From the NCBI GenBank assembly GCA_000697665.1, contig KL197752.1, forward strand, positions 87,498 through 151,497: DNA of 64,000 bases, given 5' to 3'. The notes beneath the pieces were generated by a model that searched no databases, had not been told where the DNA came from, and saw only the letters and a program-made list of their open reading frames with translations. Numbering within the stretch: position 1 is the stretch's first letter; every line of letters starts with the position of its first letter. Both the position numbers and the translations under genes were made by a program. The stretch comes from Jaapia argillacea MUCL 33604 (taxonomy: Eukaryota > Basidiomycota > Agaricomycetes > Jaapiales > Jaapiaceae). Positions 22,001 to 34,074 of this stretch are shown piece after piece.

Positions 22001-22396
22001 GACCTACTCGATGTGGTCGCTGCTCTTCATCTCTCCCAATCAATATTCACCGTCATCCGTCGCAACTTATTGTGGGCGTGCATATACAACGTCCTCGGCA
22101 TCCCGTTGGCTATGGGCTTCTTCTTGCCTCTTGGTTTCTACCTCCACCCCATGATGGCTGGTGCTGCCATGGCTTTCTCGAGTGTGAGTGTTGTGACGAG
22201 TTCGTTGACGCTCAAGTGGTGGATGAGACCCCAAGACAGTCTGATGCCCGGAGAGAAGGTTGTGGGCGAGACTATGGTAGATAGCGCACGGACAATGGTG
22301 GGTGAGACTTGGGACAGTCTGAAGAACCTTGTGCCCGGTCGGAGGGTTGGGGCTGGGTATAGTCAATTGCCCGTAGAATTGGATGACAGGGTTTGA
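19088..22396 (+). CDS. CCC2: Copper-transporting P1B-type ATPase (CCC2/ATP7 type)
   Basis: It pumps Cu(I) from the cytosol into the Golgi/trans-Golgi lumen to load multicopper oxidases. Exons 19,088-19,297, 19,505-19,624, 19,675-21,828 and 21,887-22,396 give 997 residues. There are two N-terminal heavy-metal domains with GMTCGAC and GMTCSSC; each copper-site domain starts before an intron. The membrane part has a CPC motif (VACPCALGL), the actuator has TGEPIPA, the phosphorylation site is DKTGT, the nucleotide-binding domain has SEHPLA, and the hinge has MTGDGKATA and [14 protein letters not shown] replaces the more usual GDN in the hinge. Yeast Ccc2 also has two metal-binding domains, so length and layout fit. 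The gene is complete, and the 1.7 kb central exon is unbroken. Confidence 0.96.
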
Positions 22397-22721
22397 GGTG
22401 TCTTCGCTGCTAGATTTATGAGCTTCATTCATTTGGTTTTCATCTATTCGACCTTCTTGTACACCGTATTCTTATTGTTGTTCTCATACCTGTATTTCTA
22501 TCGATTTTGCGTTGCCCATGCAATGTACCGTCGCTGAACACGGTCATCACAGTTTTTGCTCGCTGTTGTCAACGACGATGACGTCCTGATGAATATAGGC
22601 TGTCGGGCCTAGATGACATTGTCTAAAAGTGATCTATGCACTCTGTACATCTACCCTGGCGAACTGTGCCGGTTGGACTGCCTACCCACGACCGTCACAA
22701 TAGTCTGCTTCCTATCATCCC
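22397..22721. other. Intergenic region between CCC2 and the dynactin gene
   Basis: This 325 base stretch is T-rich just after the CCC2 stop (probable 3' UTR) and then holds the promoter of the next gene. No open frame or motif of note is seen. Confidence 0.4.
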
Positions 22722-23709
22722 ATGAGTCACATTGGTAGCGTATTCTTGGGGGATGTGCAACGAAGTCGCATCCTGTCATCTTCCACGCCACCAACGTCCC
22801 CTCGACCGACAATCTCCCCACCACCCAGACATCACACAATTTCGCCAATAAGCGCGTTCGAGCGCGATACGCCTCCGCGACCAATCATTCCACCCACAAT
22901 TGATCCCGCCCAGTCGTTGGAATTGCGGATACGATGGCTTGAGGCTTTGGTATATGGAGTTCGTCAGGACGCTCCTGGGCGTAAAGGTAAGGAGAAGGGA
23001 CCAGAGCTGAGGAATGGAGAGACTTTGGTGAGGCGGGCTGAGGAGGTTCAGACTAAACTCAACGGCGTTGTGGAGGGTAACGATGGTTTGCAGAGATTTA
23101 TGGATCACTGTTAGTCTCCCTCCAACCAAACCCTTCCCGTTCTTGACCCATTAACAGATGAACGACATGCACATTTACTGAGTCCATCGTTCGCGTTATC
23201 GGGAACTATCCCGACGGGCCCTCCATCATACGAGAGCATGTCCCCAAGTGAACTGGAGGCATTCTTGGCTGAGATGGAGCCGGAAATACGTGCAGCGGAC
23301 CGAGATATGCGCGAAATAGAGAATCTTGAAAGGAAAGGTGTTACTGGGCCGGGGCGCCTTGCGGGTTCGCATACACTTTCTCTTCGTGATTCTTTGTCTC
23401 ACCGTACTTCACTCTAGATTTCCAGCCTCTGAAGCCAAGGTTGGAGGCTCTCGCGAAGGCGCACGAAGAAGACATCAAGTTAGCTGCAGACCTAGAGAGA
23501 CGTGTAGCTGCCCTCATGGAGCGGTATGCGACGCATGTGAGTCAATCTCATTCTTACCAGAATTAGGTCGATTGACAAGGCCTCTCCTCAAGGTGGATGC
23601 CTTGTCCGAGTTGTTCGTTGCTTGGGATGAAACAATTACGGAAGTAGAAATGAAGGTGTCGAAGCTCGAGCGAGAACGAGGCGAGAAGCGACGATTAGGA
23701 TTCGAATGA
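22722..23709 (+). CDS. Dynactin subunit 3 (p22/p24) homologue
   Basis: This is the shoulder subunit of dynactin, the activator of cytoplasmic dynein. Exons 22,722-23,109, 23,158-23,337, 23,418-23,536 and 23,593-23,709 give 267 residues with all frames in phase. A Pro/Ser-rich N-terminal tail of about 65 residues, absent from the animal protein, precedes LELRIRWLEALVYG, which corresponds to the start of the animal p24 (LEERVYG-like). The C-terminal half has LEALAKAHEEDIKLAADLE and LSELFVAWDETITEVE, matching the family pattern RLAQIH...LLSKQFVQWDE. Long coiled-coil helices are predicted from the heptads. Family assignment rests on these stretches because the sequence is short and diverges fast. 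It converges with the Far1-like gene. Confidence 0.78.
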
Positions 23710-24111
23710 CTTTACACCGTCTTCAGTCCTCGGGTCTGCGTGCCCCGCGAATACTTGTGCGCGTGCGGGCGTCGCACAGGATGGAGGAGGCTTGGTGATC
23801 ATGGAAGGAACGCTCGTATTGGTAGTCTAGCGATAATAGGACAGGATTTTCATGCGCGAGAAAACACCAACACACTGGCATGGTATGATACGAGGCCAGG
23901 AGTAACACTGGACAGCCCATTACAACAAGAGGCGAAAGGAGAGAGGGTCCAACGACATAGATAAAATATGATTTACCGCAGACAAGATAGTAAGATGATG
24001 ATGATACAGACGGGTGAAGGAGTGGAAAGATTCAAGAGGAAGGATATAAACAGCCAGAGACCAATAAGGATGCAAATGAATGAGAGAGGAAATCAGTAAT
24101 GACAGCAGGAG
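23710..24111. other. Convergent 3' intergenic region
   Basis: This lies between the stops of the dynactin gene and the Far1-like gene. It is probably made up of two 3' UTRs. No gene is seen. Confidence 0.45.
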
Positions 24112-27100
24112 TTAGTCGCGCGCGACCCAGTCAGTACTTCGAGACACAAGCTCGATGGAATTATCGCTCGTCCAGAACAGTCGCTCTGTTGCGCTACGGC
24201 CGCTCCAACTCTTTTGATCGCGAAGAATCATAGCCTATTACAAATCAATGATCAGCAAAGATGGAGAAGAACGATGTATGTCATGCGAACCTGTTGAGCA
24301 CCAAAGTTTCGTTGATCGTGTGCAAACAGATCGACATTCTCTTCGAGCGCTTCATACAGAACTTGTAAATCTTGGAGGATGGCTTGGAGGGCCCGAACAG
24401 TGGCGAGGGTGAGGATTTCCTTGCGATTGCGGACCGTTCCACCCTGGCTATTGGGAGGTGGTAGCGTTTGAGTGACGCTTTGTAATACGGTGTGGAGGAT
24501 ACGCTTCGTCTCGCTCATGATCTTTTGAGCCTGTGGGAAGTTTTTCCTCGACACAAGGACCAAAGCTCGAGTGATCATATCCGATGCAAGTAGTTCCATC
24601 CTTCGACGGACTATTGATGGATCAGAGCTATTATTCGGGGTTCGCGGCCGGCTACCGTGGGGCGGCAGGACGGTGACGGTCAACAGAACCGGATGTGCCA
24701 GTCGGGACACATGCTTGATAGCTTGAGGGTCAAAGAAGGAGCCATCCACCTCGAAGACAGGAACTTCATCAATCATGCGATCCATCATGCCGTCAACGAG
24801 GTTGATTCCGTCTTCGATTGACAACGCGTCAAGTCCCATCATCTGGTTGAACTGGTCCGTCGCGTTCATCGACCGCCCGTTGCTGCCCCTACTGCCTCCG
24901 CGGACTTGAGGTAAATCGGTGTTGTCGAGTTCCAACTCTATCAACATCTCTTTTCTTTCACCATACCGCAGCTCGCCGACGTCAACATCTACATCCCGTC
25001 CGTCGGAGGACAAGATCGCTGTTGGGCCACCAGAGACCTTGCGAATCCGGAATTTGTGCCCATCCAAGACCTTCATGTGCAACTTCATGTTCATGAGGCC
25101 GATGGACATCATACCTCCGACACAACCAGCGATGCAGTCTCGCAAATCGTACCAATCCTTAACAAACACATATGTGCCGCTTGTATGGTTTGACATAAGC
25201 CAAAGAGATGCGGGATCGTGCGATCGACCATATCCGAAGGAGTGGATGGGGATATTGGCGGCTTCGGTTCGAGCGAGGACGAGGTCCATTTGGGCACGAC
25301 GAGTGCTCTCCGAGGAGTCACTCACGAGGATCATACCAGAGACAGGGTTACGCGCCTTGCGCTGTAATACCACGTCGAGGCCTAGAGATCACAAATGCAA
25401 TCGTCATCGATGTGGAAATGAAAGTGGGGAAAGAGACATACCATGATTGACAGCAGTAACGACATCGGTTTTCTCATCCTTGCTGCCTCGCACCATGAAT
25501 TCATCTTCGTGCTGATGCTCCTCGTCGCGCCTAAACCCAATCTCATCCACGAACTTGTTCAATCTGGCGCGGCTTTGGGTCCGACCAACGGACAAGAACG
25601 GTGTCTTCCTGACTTTTCCTCCGATCCCAACTTCGAAAGTCACCAAGCTCAGTCGATCCTTTGGTGACATGGAAGCGATCAAGAAGTCAAGAGTGTTTTT
25701 GATAACTCGCACTTTGAGGGTGGCTGTGCTGGGCATGGAGTTGGGTGCAGGGATAGATATGACGAGGCAGAGATCCATTGACGGGTGTGGAAGGGGGGTG
25801 AGGGAATTCGAAGGGCCAGAAGAAAGATGGGGCGTGACGAGATTGGAGTGGCTGTCATACCGACCTCCGTCGTCGTCGTCTTCTTCGAGCGTCCCTAGTT
25901 TATTATGCATCCCGTGTCGAGCCATCGCCATCGAGCCCTGAGATGTCGAGGAGGACATCGTCGACCTGCCCGAGCCGCTGAGGAGGCTATCGTTGGTGCT
26001 AGTTGTAGCGGTGGTGCCCCCACTAAGCATCCTGGCAGCCTTGGCACTTCCGCCGAACTCCTCCAAGTCCGGTGCTTTGACAGATTCCTGTGCCGACTGC
26101 CTAGTTGCGTACTGCGACTGGAACATGGTCACCAAGGCCTGAACGTGATTCTTCCAAGTCTCCAGGGACGAACGGTCCCTAAAGATTAAGATGAACGAGT
26201 CAAGTCTCTCATCCTCCATGTCGATGGTTAAGCTCATCTCCCCGGCCGACGACGTATCGGTTACGTGCTTGATGTGTCGAATATAGATTCGGCCTTTGAG
26301 GCGCAAAACACCCTTGCTGGGCACATTTTGGACACCATTCACCGAAGCTCCATCACCTCCCGCACTGGCAAGGAATCGACCCAACGACTTCTTCTTCTCT
26401 TCGATGACGCAGATGATTGCTTCTTTGAAGAGGTAAACGAAGAATTCGCGGACAAGAGAGTCACGTCGAACCGACAATAAGTCGTACATCTGCAAAGGGC
26501 CGAGACCGGCGAGCGGGTGACCTTTCCAATCAATGATACGGTTGCGAAGGTCCTCTGTGATGGAGGCGAAAGGATCATCTTCGCCTGATTGCGAAATTAT
26601 TGATGGAGACATAGTGGAGTCTTTGGGGCTAGGAGGGGAAGTGCCGTATTGGTTCTCGACAAGAGTGGCTGAGGCAGAGTTCGGCGGAAGACCATTGTCG
26701 GCGTAGTCAGCGTGGATACGCTGTTGCGACCGTTGTGATCGCAACTCGGGTGCGGGACTCGAAGAACCGGAATGCACGGTATCGTGTCGATTATGATTCC
26801 TTCCTCCCGAATATGGCTCGGACATCACGGGTCCCGGGACATTTGTCGGGTTGCGCTTGCCTGGTAGTTCGACAACCACAATGCAGGTCAAGGGTTGATG
26901 GTCGTCATTGGTTCTTGTCAGGGATGGGTATTCGGATCGAACTTGGATGGAGGGCGCGACAATGTAGTGTGAATGTTCGTTAATACCGGAACCACCCGAC
27001 TTGACAGACATGGCGTGTTCGAGCGGGTCGTCCTCGTTGGGATCGTAGGGTTTGGGAGGAGCATGTACAGGGCGACCATGGCCATGGCCGTGTCCATTCA

Positions 27101-27949
27101 TCGAGCGCATGCCTCCAGGGTTGTCACGACCGGGGAACACAGTGGGCGCGTTACGCTCTCCCATCCCCGTCAGGGCAGCGAGCTCTATTGGCGACTAAGC
27201 ACGGGCTGCTCAACATCAGGGGAATTGGTGACTTACTGTTTGACCTGCTACCGCCATCCCCATCACCAACTTTCATTGGTCGCCGACATACACCACATAC
27301 TCCCAAATTGGACTTGCGTACTACAACACCTTTAGTTGGACCTGGAAGTGGGCCATATACCGCCGTGAAGCATGCCTAACGACAGAATAACATGAGCGTT
27401 GTGCTGAACATAATGGACCGAAGATTGGATCCAGACGCCAATGGGGTGGTCCCAACCCATCGTGCATATGCTTTCCAACGCCTTGACGGCACTCACCTCA
27501 TGAAGCGCGTGTCCACACTCAGGCATAATATGAGGCTTCTCTCCCGGTAGTCTGAAACTGAAACTCAAGGGCTCAAGGCAAACGGGACATTCATCTTCCT
27601 CTTCTGACGAGTCGTGACTAGAGATTACGGGTAATGGCGCGGGAACCATCGCAGCGTAAGGATGTGGGTTATGGTCTGTGTATGAAGACGAGTGGGAAGA
27701 GGCGGAGTAAGAGGAATGTAAAGAGCCTAACGACGGTACACGAGGGGGCTGGCGGTGATTGGAAAGGGTAAATCGGAGGGATGAGGGCTTCGGGGGAGGA
27801 GGTGCACTGCGTGGAGCCGTATACGGGCCTGTGGGAGGGAGGTGCTGCTGATACGAGTTGGAGTATGAATCCTGAGGGTAGTCGTAAGATTGCTGCTGTC
27901 GACTGCTGTGACTTTTCGCGATCCAAGAGGGGAGAGGTGCGCCCTTCAT
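24112..27949 (-). CDS. Far1/Ste5-type pheromone-pathway scaffold (RING-PH-VWA)
   Basis: Proteins of this type hold together the mating MAP-kinase pathway and link G-beta-gamma to Cdc24/Cdc42 polarity. Exons 27,949-27,497, 27,375-27,237, 27,184-25,442, 25,381-24,291 and 24,234-24,112 give 1182 residues in phase. A Ser/Pro-rich N-terminus leads to a RING domain beginning CPVCLEPLSF, with PECGHALHE and CGVCRRPMKVG on the next exon. A PH-like module follows around residues 420-560 (GLGPLQMYDLLSVRRD, FVYLFKEAIICVIE, FILIFRDRSSLETWKNHV). The C-terminal half is a von Willebrand A-like fold (MDLCLVISIPAP, RLSLVTFEVG, ILVSDSSESTRR, HSFGYG). The metal-binding DxSxS of classical VWA domains is absent. 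Domain order is that of Far1 and Ste5; whether it acts as one, the other or both in basidiomycetes is not settled by sequence. Confidence 0.82.
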
Positions 27950-30925
27950 GCAGACGGCTGAATGTTCGAGACGGGTGAGATCGAAAAAAATTGCGGGGAC
28001 CGTCGAGGTCTGTCGCTTGATAGCCTGAAGGGGAAGTCAAATATTGGCTGGATAGTGCTGTCGCTTAGGCGGGATATGCTCACGGTTTGCCGTTAGATCT
28101 CCGATATAGGCCTTCGCTTCTTTTTCTGCTGGAATTTGCTATATCGTTTCGAGGATATTATACAGTTGATGGAGGGTGCCAAGTAGAGGTCAATTAGAGG
28201 TTGCTGCAGATGTTTCTGGAGGTGCGGTTCACCATCGCTCGCCACTCCACCATGAACAATGCCTCCCCCACAATGAACCGAATACTGCATCGCGCGTATT
28301 GTCCCCATTATGGCATCACGTTTCATCCTCTCTGCGATCATCATCGAACGCTAACCCAGTCCACACACAATCCACTTCCATCTTGCGCTGTGTCCGACGT
28401 TCTAACGTTCGAAGACGACGAACATCCCACCACTGTCAGACAGTACTAGTTTGACAGCAGATCTGACATCAGTCACTGGCCTCCCATCTAAGTTTGTATT
28501 CTAATTTCTCCAAATTCCTATCTATTCCTATCCACGTTCTCGTGGGTAACTCTGACACCCCTGGAGCAACACCCGAGGCTCAAGGGAGAGCCCGAGAGCC
28601 AACTGAAAGGTGGCAGCAGGTACGGATGGCGGTTGGACTCGGATTCTTTCACCGGCTGATGTGGACTCGCCTTCCAAGTTACAGGTATTATTGGACGGTG
28701 GCCCCCGTCGTATCCAGATCAACTCATTGACGAGAATCCGTCGAGCGGCGAGTTGAGCAATCAACTTTCAAGTTGAAGTTTCGAGGGGCGACACGCCACT
28801 ACGGTCCAAAATAGGCAAGTCCCACGTATTCGCTCTTGTCCGTGCTCTTCATCAACGCAAGGATCATCAAGGATCGATCTTGGTGACTGAATTCAATCAC
28901 ATCCGTTTGATGGCGGTTCTCGTCGCAAACCACGCAAGGCCGGGTCGTCGCACATCTCGCCAGGAATCCAGAAATCCAGGATGTCCCACCAGGCTCACAT
29001 CACCATCCACACGAACCCACAACACCCGAGACAACTTCTTGGAACACCAATCTTTCTTTCGAAAGCACCAAGAAGATCCAGGGTAACGGAGACTTTTTGC
29101 ACAATCCCTCGTATTTCAAGGTCTAGGCATTTGGTCACGTCTGATATTCCAATCCTTCGGTCTGGATGTTTTGTGACCCTCTGCAAGAGTTGCTCAAGAT
29201 GTTTTGTCGCCCCTGTTTGCGCCCTTTTTTCCGTTAGAACATAACTGGTTTGCCTCCGTAGATTGTCTAGGTTATTCGAATGTCGAAACATGTGGTGGAG
29301 AATCCTCTTCGACATGGCTCGCAACCATCTCCACGGCCTTCACTCGGAACGGTATTTTGCGAGAGGGCTCCAGATACTGGTTCCTCTGACACCACTATAC
29401 TGATACAAGTTGGTCGTCCTTCATTTGTTGGCTTATGGTTCGTCTTCACGATGGCACGAAGTCTATTCCTTGTGGATCCCTATCTATCCAGCCGGGCATC
29501 TCGTGGATTCTCCATCTACCTGACCCCTCAACCCCCACCGAGTCATCGCACGAGTGCAGGTTAATCAAACCCTCGTCTCCCAGATACCTCCTCCGTACGC
29601 GTCTTGATCCCTTTCAAAAGCCATTGTTTCCTCATACGTGAGACCTCTGGATATCTAGTGCTTGTCGAAATTTCTGGGTGTTCCTCCACAATCCGTTCTT
29701 TGAACCCCGTCGGCCCCGCAGTGGGTCAAATCGCAGCAAACGCTTAGCAACGCCACACTCGACGATGTCCCCTTGTTCGTCAAGCTTCAAGGTTCATCAA
29801 TGGATCAGGGCCGATGACGCTAGTTCCAAACCTTCAAATTCTCTCTATTTCCTCTCCTTCCTCGTGGAGGATTATCGGGATGGGTATCACCGTGCAAGAG
29901 GGTTCAATCACAGACATGGCCTTCGCTAGTGGATGCTGGCATAACATTAGGACCCATCTTGACTCTGATTCCATCAATAATATGTCAATGCCTAAAGGTT
30001 GCCTTAATTGCGGAGGTGAAGTTTGGAACGGAGGACGTAGGCATTGAAGATGTGATATGTTTCGCGCCCCTGACCTGTGAGCATGATGTCGCCAGCTCAT
30101 TGTCACATAAGCAAGAGAACCCGATTCAGGCTAACAGTTGTACATCCCGCTGAATCACCTCATCCACGATCGTGCACCAACTGCTCAGGGCAAAAATGCC
30201 GTGCAATCAGATGGAACGAGGCTTGTGAAATCTGTGTCGAATGCCGAGAAGGCGAGAGCGACTCCGACGAACAAATGGGTATAGGAGCAACGCTATGGTA
30301 GGAGAGAATATTGTGTTGGACCCACGGAAAAATAGGCCGCCAAGCCCAATGGTCGACGTGGAGAGAAGAGACCGGCTTCTCTTCCTGCCCTTGCCTGTGC
30401 TGAAGCAGATGTATATGGACGTCACAGAGTACTTCCTTGGATAGTAATCCTCGACATGGGTGAGAAGTCTGCCAAGAAGGGGACGTATTCGGTCCCGCGC
30501 TCCAAAGTTAGATCGAAAAAAGGTAACACTCGGTGTGGACAGTGAGGCGAAAAGTATTATTCAACGATTTCAGAACATGCATCGACGCTCGACATTCAGC
30601 ATTGGTTGGAGAATTTTTGTGGGAGCGAGGGAACACATTTAGAGTCAGGATGGCTAAAGCTGTGTGCACCACCTCAGGCCGTGAGGAGGTGGTCGAAGGC
30701 GAAGGTCAGAAATCTTACGTAAGTGCAACAAAGCGCCGTTCGGCCAACAGCCGGATTCCTACCCCTTCATCCTCTGGCGGTCTTCATCGCGCTGTGCTGA
30801 TACCTGGTTCCCCTTATTCACGAAGACACGAAGACTGTAACGATTTTGCTGCTGCTTGCTGTCGGGTTAGTGTCTTCGAAAATTGTTATGCCTTGTCTCA
30901 TGCTGGACATCGTGATCAGTTCGTG
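27950..30925. other. 2.9 kb gene-poor interval
   Basis: This lies between the divergently oriented scaffold and ZDS1 genes. Many short frames (60-110 codons) occur on both strands, but none has recognisable homology or consistent intron structure. One stretch at about 30,150-30,240 is cysteine-rich (CTNCSGQKC, then CEICVEC) and is followed in another frame by a plausible polar peptide ending at 30,444; I could not build a gene from it. The interval probably holds long promoters and leaders, or an undetected fast-evolving gene. Confidence 0.4.
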
Positions 30926-33636
30926 ATGCAGCCTTCAGAGGACGAGATACAACGGGAGGTCGAGGCTTTACGGGATCTCAGACGACGCTCAACTGCTCAG
31001 GGAGGGCCAGGGGCACTTATTTTGGATCCTGACTTACCCGCACAAACCTCCCCGACCTCTCCTCATTCCGCTTATTTTAGCGGTGGCAATCCATCACACG
31101 ACGATTCAAGCAGCAGCTCCCATGAAGACTCAAATACCGATAGCTCAGGGGACGATCCCTTTCATCTGTTCTGGGTTCCCGCTCGTTTGCACCCTGAAAT
31201 TGCCCCAGACCAGTTCAGGGCATTCCTGAAGGAACACGCAGTGGAGGGAGCTGTCAACCTTTCGCGATCCAGTTCAGTGTCATCCGTCTCTAGCCTGGGG
31301 CGCAAGAAATCAATGCTAAGTAGGCAATATCGGCCAACTGAAAACGACGGAGTGGAAAGCGAAGAGATAGTGCCGTTGCGGAGAAACAGGAGCAGTTTCT
31401 ATGCCAATACAGGCCCGCAGCTCACCATGCATGACCTTCAGAAACTCGAAGAACTTGCGGAAGAGGCATCGAAGAGCGACGACCCCAGTAAACTGAGAAG
31501 CGTTCTCCGCCGAAGCCTCAGTCTCAATGTTGCCCCTACAAGTGAGTAGTATGTGTACGAAAGGAATCGCCAGCTGCTGACAATTGCAATCGGCTGCTCA
31601 TAGTCGCTGATCAAATGGATGATATGCCCAACATGGGCGATGAGGCGGACGCCCCCATTATCGTCCCTCCTCCAGGCCAGATCCTTCGCCGTGCTGCCAG
31701 AACGAAGATTCGTAAACCTGGACAGAAAGGCGAGGGTAGCCATCGATTCCAAGCCACTCGACGAGGACCTGGTCGTGCTGCTACCCAAGACCCGCGATCA
31801 TCCAGTGACCTATCATCGAACGACCATGGTGAACTTGAATCGCCAATTAAATCGAGGCCGCCGACCACCGAAATTTCGGAGCCTACGTTCCACAGACCAG
31901 AGTCCTATAGTGAAGAGGCGTCGATATTCGACGCCTATATCACCGATGAACCTGAATTCGAGCCCGAAGCTCCCATCATAGTCACCTCCCCTCCGCCACA
32001 GGTTGAGTCCATTACACTGGTCCAATCGAGGGAACCCGAGCCAGAATATCAGCCTCCCCCAGTGACAGTCCCCATTCTCCACCATCCACAGCCCAAGAGG
32101 TTAGTGGTACCGCCCAGTGACTCTATCGTATCTGGACGATCCCCTTCCCCCGACGCAACATCTCAATCAGGGCCAACGTCCGAAGGCGGTGCCACCAAAC
32201 GACCATCGCCTTCGCCCGAACCTCCTGCGTTCTTATCAACTTCACCGACGCCATCGCAACTTCGAAGCCCCAGTCCAACACCACAACAGCCTAAGGACGA
32301 TAAGGCTCGGCCAGGGAAAAAGCCAGTGGAGAAGCCCGGGAAGAAGGAGAAGGAGAAAGAGAAGAAGAGTGGTTTCTTTGGCTCATTGTTTGGAGGAAAG
32401 AAGAAGCAGGAAGAGCAAGCACCGTCGAATATTGGGTTGGGTTCGGGGAGGGAGACGGCTGCGGCGTTACTCGGTGCCTCGAAGTCATCGAAGTCTCCTG
32501 CTCCTTCGCCATCACCCCAACCCGGAGGTCCCTATGCTCGATACCCCATTCACGTCGAGCGAGCCATATACCGACTCAGCCACATCAAACTTGCCAACCC
32601 TCGGAGACCCTTATACGAGCAGGTTCTAATCAGTAATCTCATGTTCTGGTATCTGGGCGTTATCAACAAGGCTCAAACTCAGGCGGCATCCTCAGCTGCG
32701 GCTCAGACTGGCGCGGCTGGGCAGGGCCAGCAGCAGTCCTCCCCTACTGAGAAGGAGCAACGTGAACGGGAGCAGAGAGAACGGGAAGAGAGAGAGAAGG
32801 GCGAAAGCGAGAGAATGGAGAGGGAAAAGGATCGCGACCGAGTCGAGCCAAAAGCTCAGTCTCGGCGGGGTGGCCTGACCAAGCCGGCTGCAGGGACGCC
32901 TGGAAATGGGTCACGGAAGGCGGAGATGCCTGTGCGGGGCCCTCAGTACGAGATGCAACATCGAGCAATGGAGCAAGAGTACGTGGGAGGACCTAGCACC
33001 ACACCAATGGCTCGTACGTCGTCAGCTCCTCCTACAGCCGGCTCGTCGTCGTATCAGGGCGGATACAGTCGTGGTCCCCAGTCTCTGTCTCCCCAATATT
33101 CAGGTCCTTCGGCATCGCAACAGCAACCTCAGATACCCAATAGCTTTTATTACGATAGTGCCCAAAATCCTGACGGTCAACAGAAGCAACAACCCACCAA
33201 CGGTCCGCGGAGATCGCGTTCTCCGGGTTTGCCCCCCGGTGCCATGCAACCTGTGGCCGTAGATGGGTGGTCTGCCTCTGACTCCGCTTCTCCACCACCG
33301 CCTTCTCGGAGTCCTAACTCAATATCCCCTCCTCGCGATTCGTCATCTTCGAACGCACCCAGTTCCAGCGCATACTCGAATCCGAGACAATCTCGCTCTC
33401 CACCTCCTCAGAATCGATATACTCCTGTCCAGGACACCCGCTCCCTGGATGGAATGACACCTCGTCCAACTCGGTCTATGTCGGCCACCGCCGCTCCTCC
33501 AAACATGCCTGCAGTTAACGGGAAGATCAAGAAAGTCTCCAGCGCTCACGCTGTTGCTCCTCATAGACCTCGGACGAGTGACGGTGGAGAGGAAGATGTC
33601 CCTCTTGCGTTATATCAGCAGCAACGACGCCGATGA
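30926..33636 (+). CDS. ZDS1: Zds1/Zds2 homologue (PP2A-Cdc55 regulator)
   Basis: Zds proteins bind PP2A-Cdc55 and control mitotic entry and exit and cell polarity. Two exons (30,926-31,541 and 31,604-33,636) give 882 residues. Near residue 75 lies the conserved block PFHLFWVPARLHPEIAP. The diagnostic Zds C-terminal motif (YPIHVERAIYRLSHIKLANP, then RRPLYEQVLISNLMFWYLG) is encoded at about 32,539-32,664. Unlike yeast Zds1, where it is close to the end, here a further 320 residues of Ser/Pro/Gln-rich, probably disordered sequence follow. A lysine-rich tract (about 32,320-32,410) lies before the motif. The frame is open upstream of the ATG, but composition there is not convincing. It is transcribed convergently with COQ6. 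Confidence 0.88.
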
Positions 33637-34074
33637 GTCTTCGACGTTAATCATTAAACCTATTCCACCCCAGGGACATCGACTCGCTGTATATTAGTCG
33701 TCGTACCCAATTGCTATCTAGATCTTCCCCGCAACAACTTGAATCCTACCTTCGCATTCTTTTTACTCTCCCACCGCCTACTCTACCTTCACGTTACCGT
33801 ATCTTCTTTCAGTCATGTACCTCGCATCACACTGACGCTTGTCCCTTTTCCATTCCCCCGGACAATCTTTTGCTGTGGTACACTGTGGACCGTTTCATCT
33901 TATAGCATTCATGTCGTATTTCTGTATTCAAACCTTGGGAACATCATCAGTACTGGTCGCGTCCAAAACGCCCATATTGCCTGTGCGACTGATTTTCCCC
34001 ACCGAGGCGGATGGAGTGAAAAAATTCAATTCCAAGTTCACTTGGGACATGGGACAAGCCACAAGAACACTTCG
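33637..34074. other. Convergent 3' intergenic region
   Basis: This lies between the stops of ZDS1 and COQ6. It is T- and CT-rich near 33,700-33,900. No gene is supported. Confidence 0.4.

Noticed and set aside
30150-30444. Cysteine-rich stretch (CTNCSGQKC, CEICVEC) resembling a zinc-cluster transcription factor
   Set aside because: Spacing does not fit the Zn2Cys6 pattern, only one short frame is open, and no splice arrangement gives a plausible protein.
30533-30925. Upstream extension of the ZDS1 frame
   Set aside because: The frame is open, but its composition is unlike the Ser/Pro-rich protein that follows and includes Cys/Phe-rich segments; the ATG at 30,926 is followed directly by typical sequence.
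31611-33300. Long frames on the opposite strand and in the +1 frame of ZDS1
   Set aside because: They are shadows of the GC- and Pro/Ser-rich coding sequence; only the main frame carries the Zds motif.
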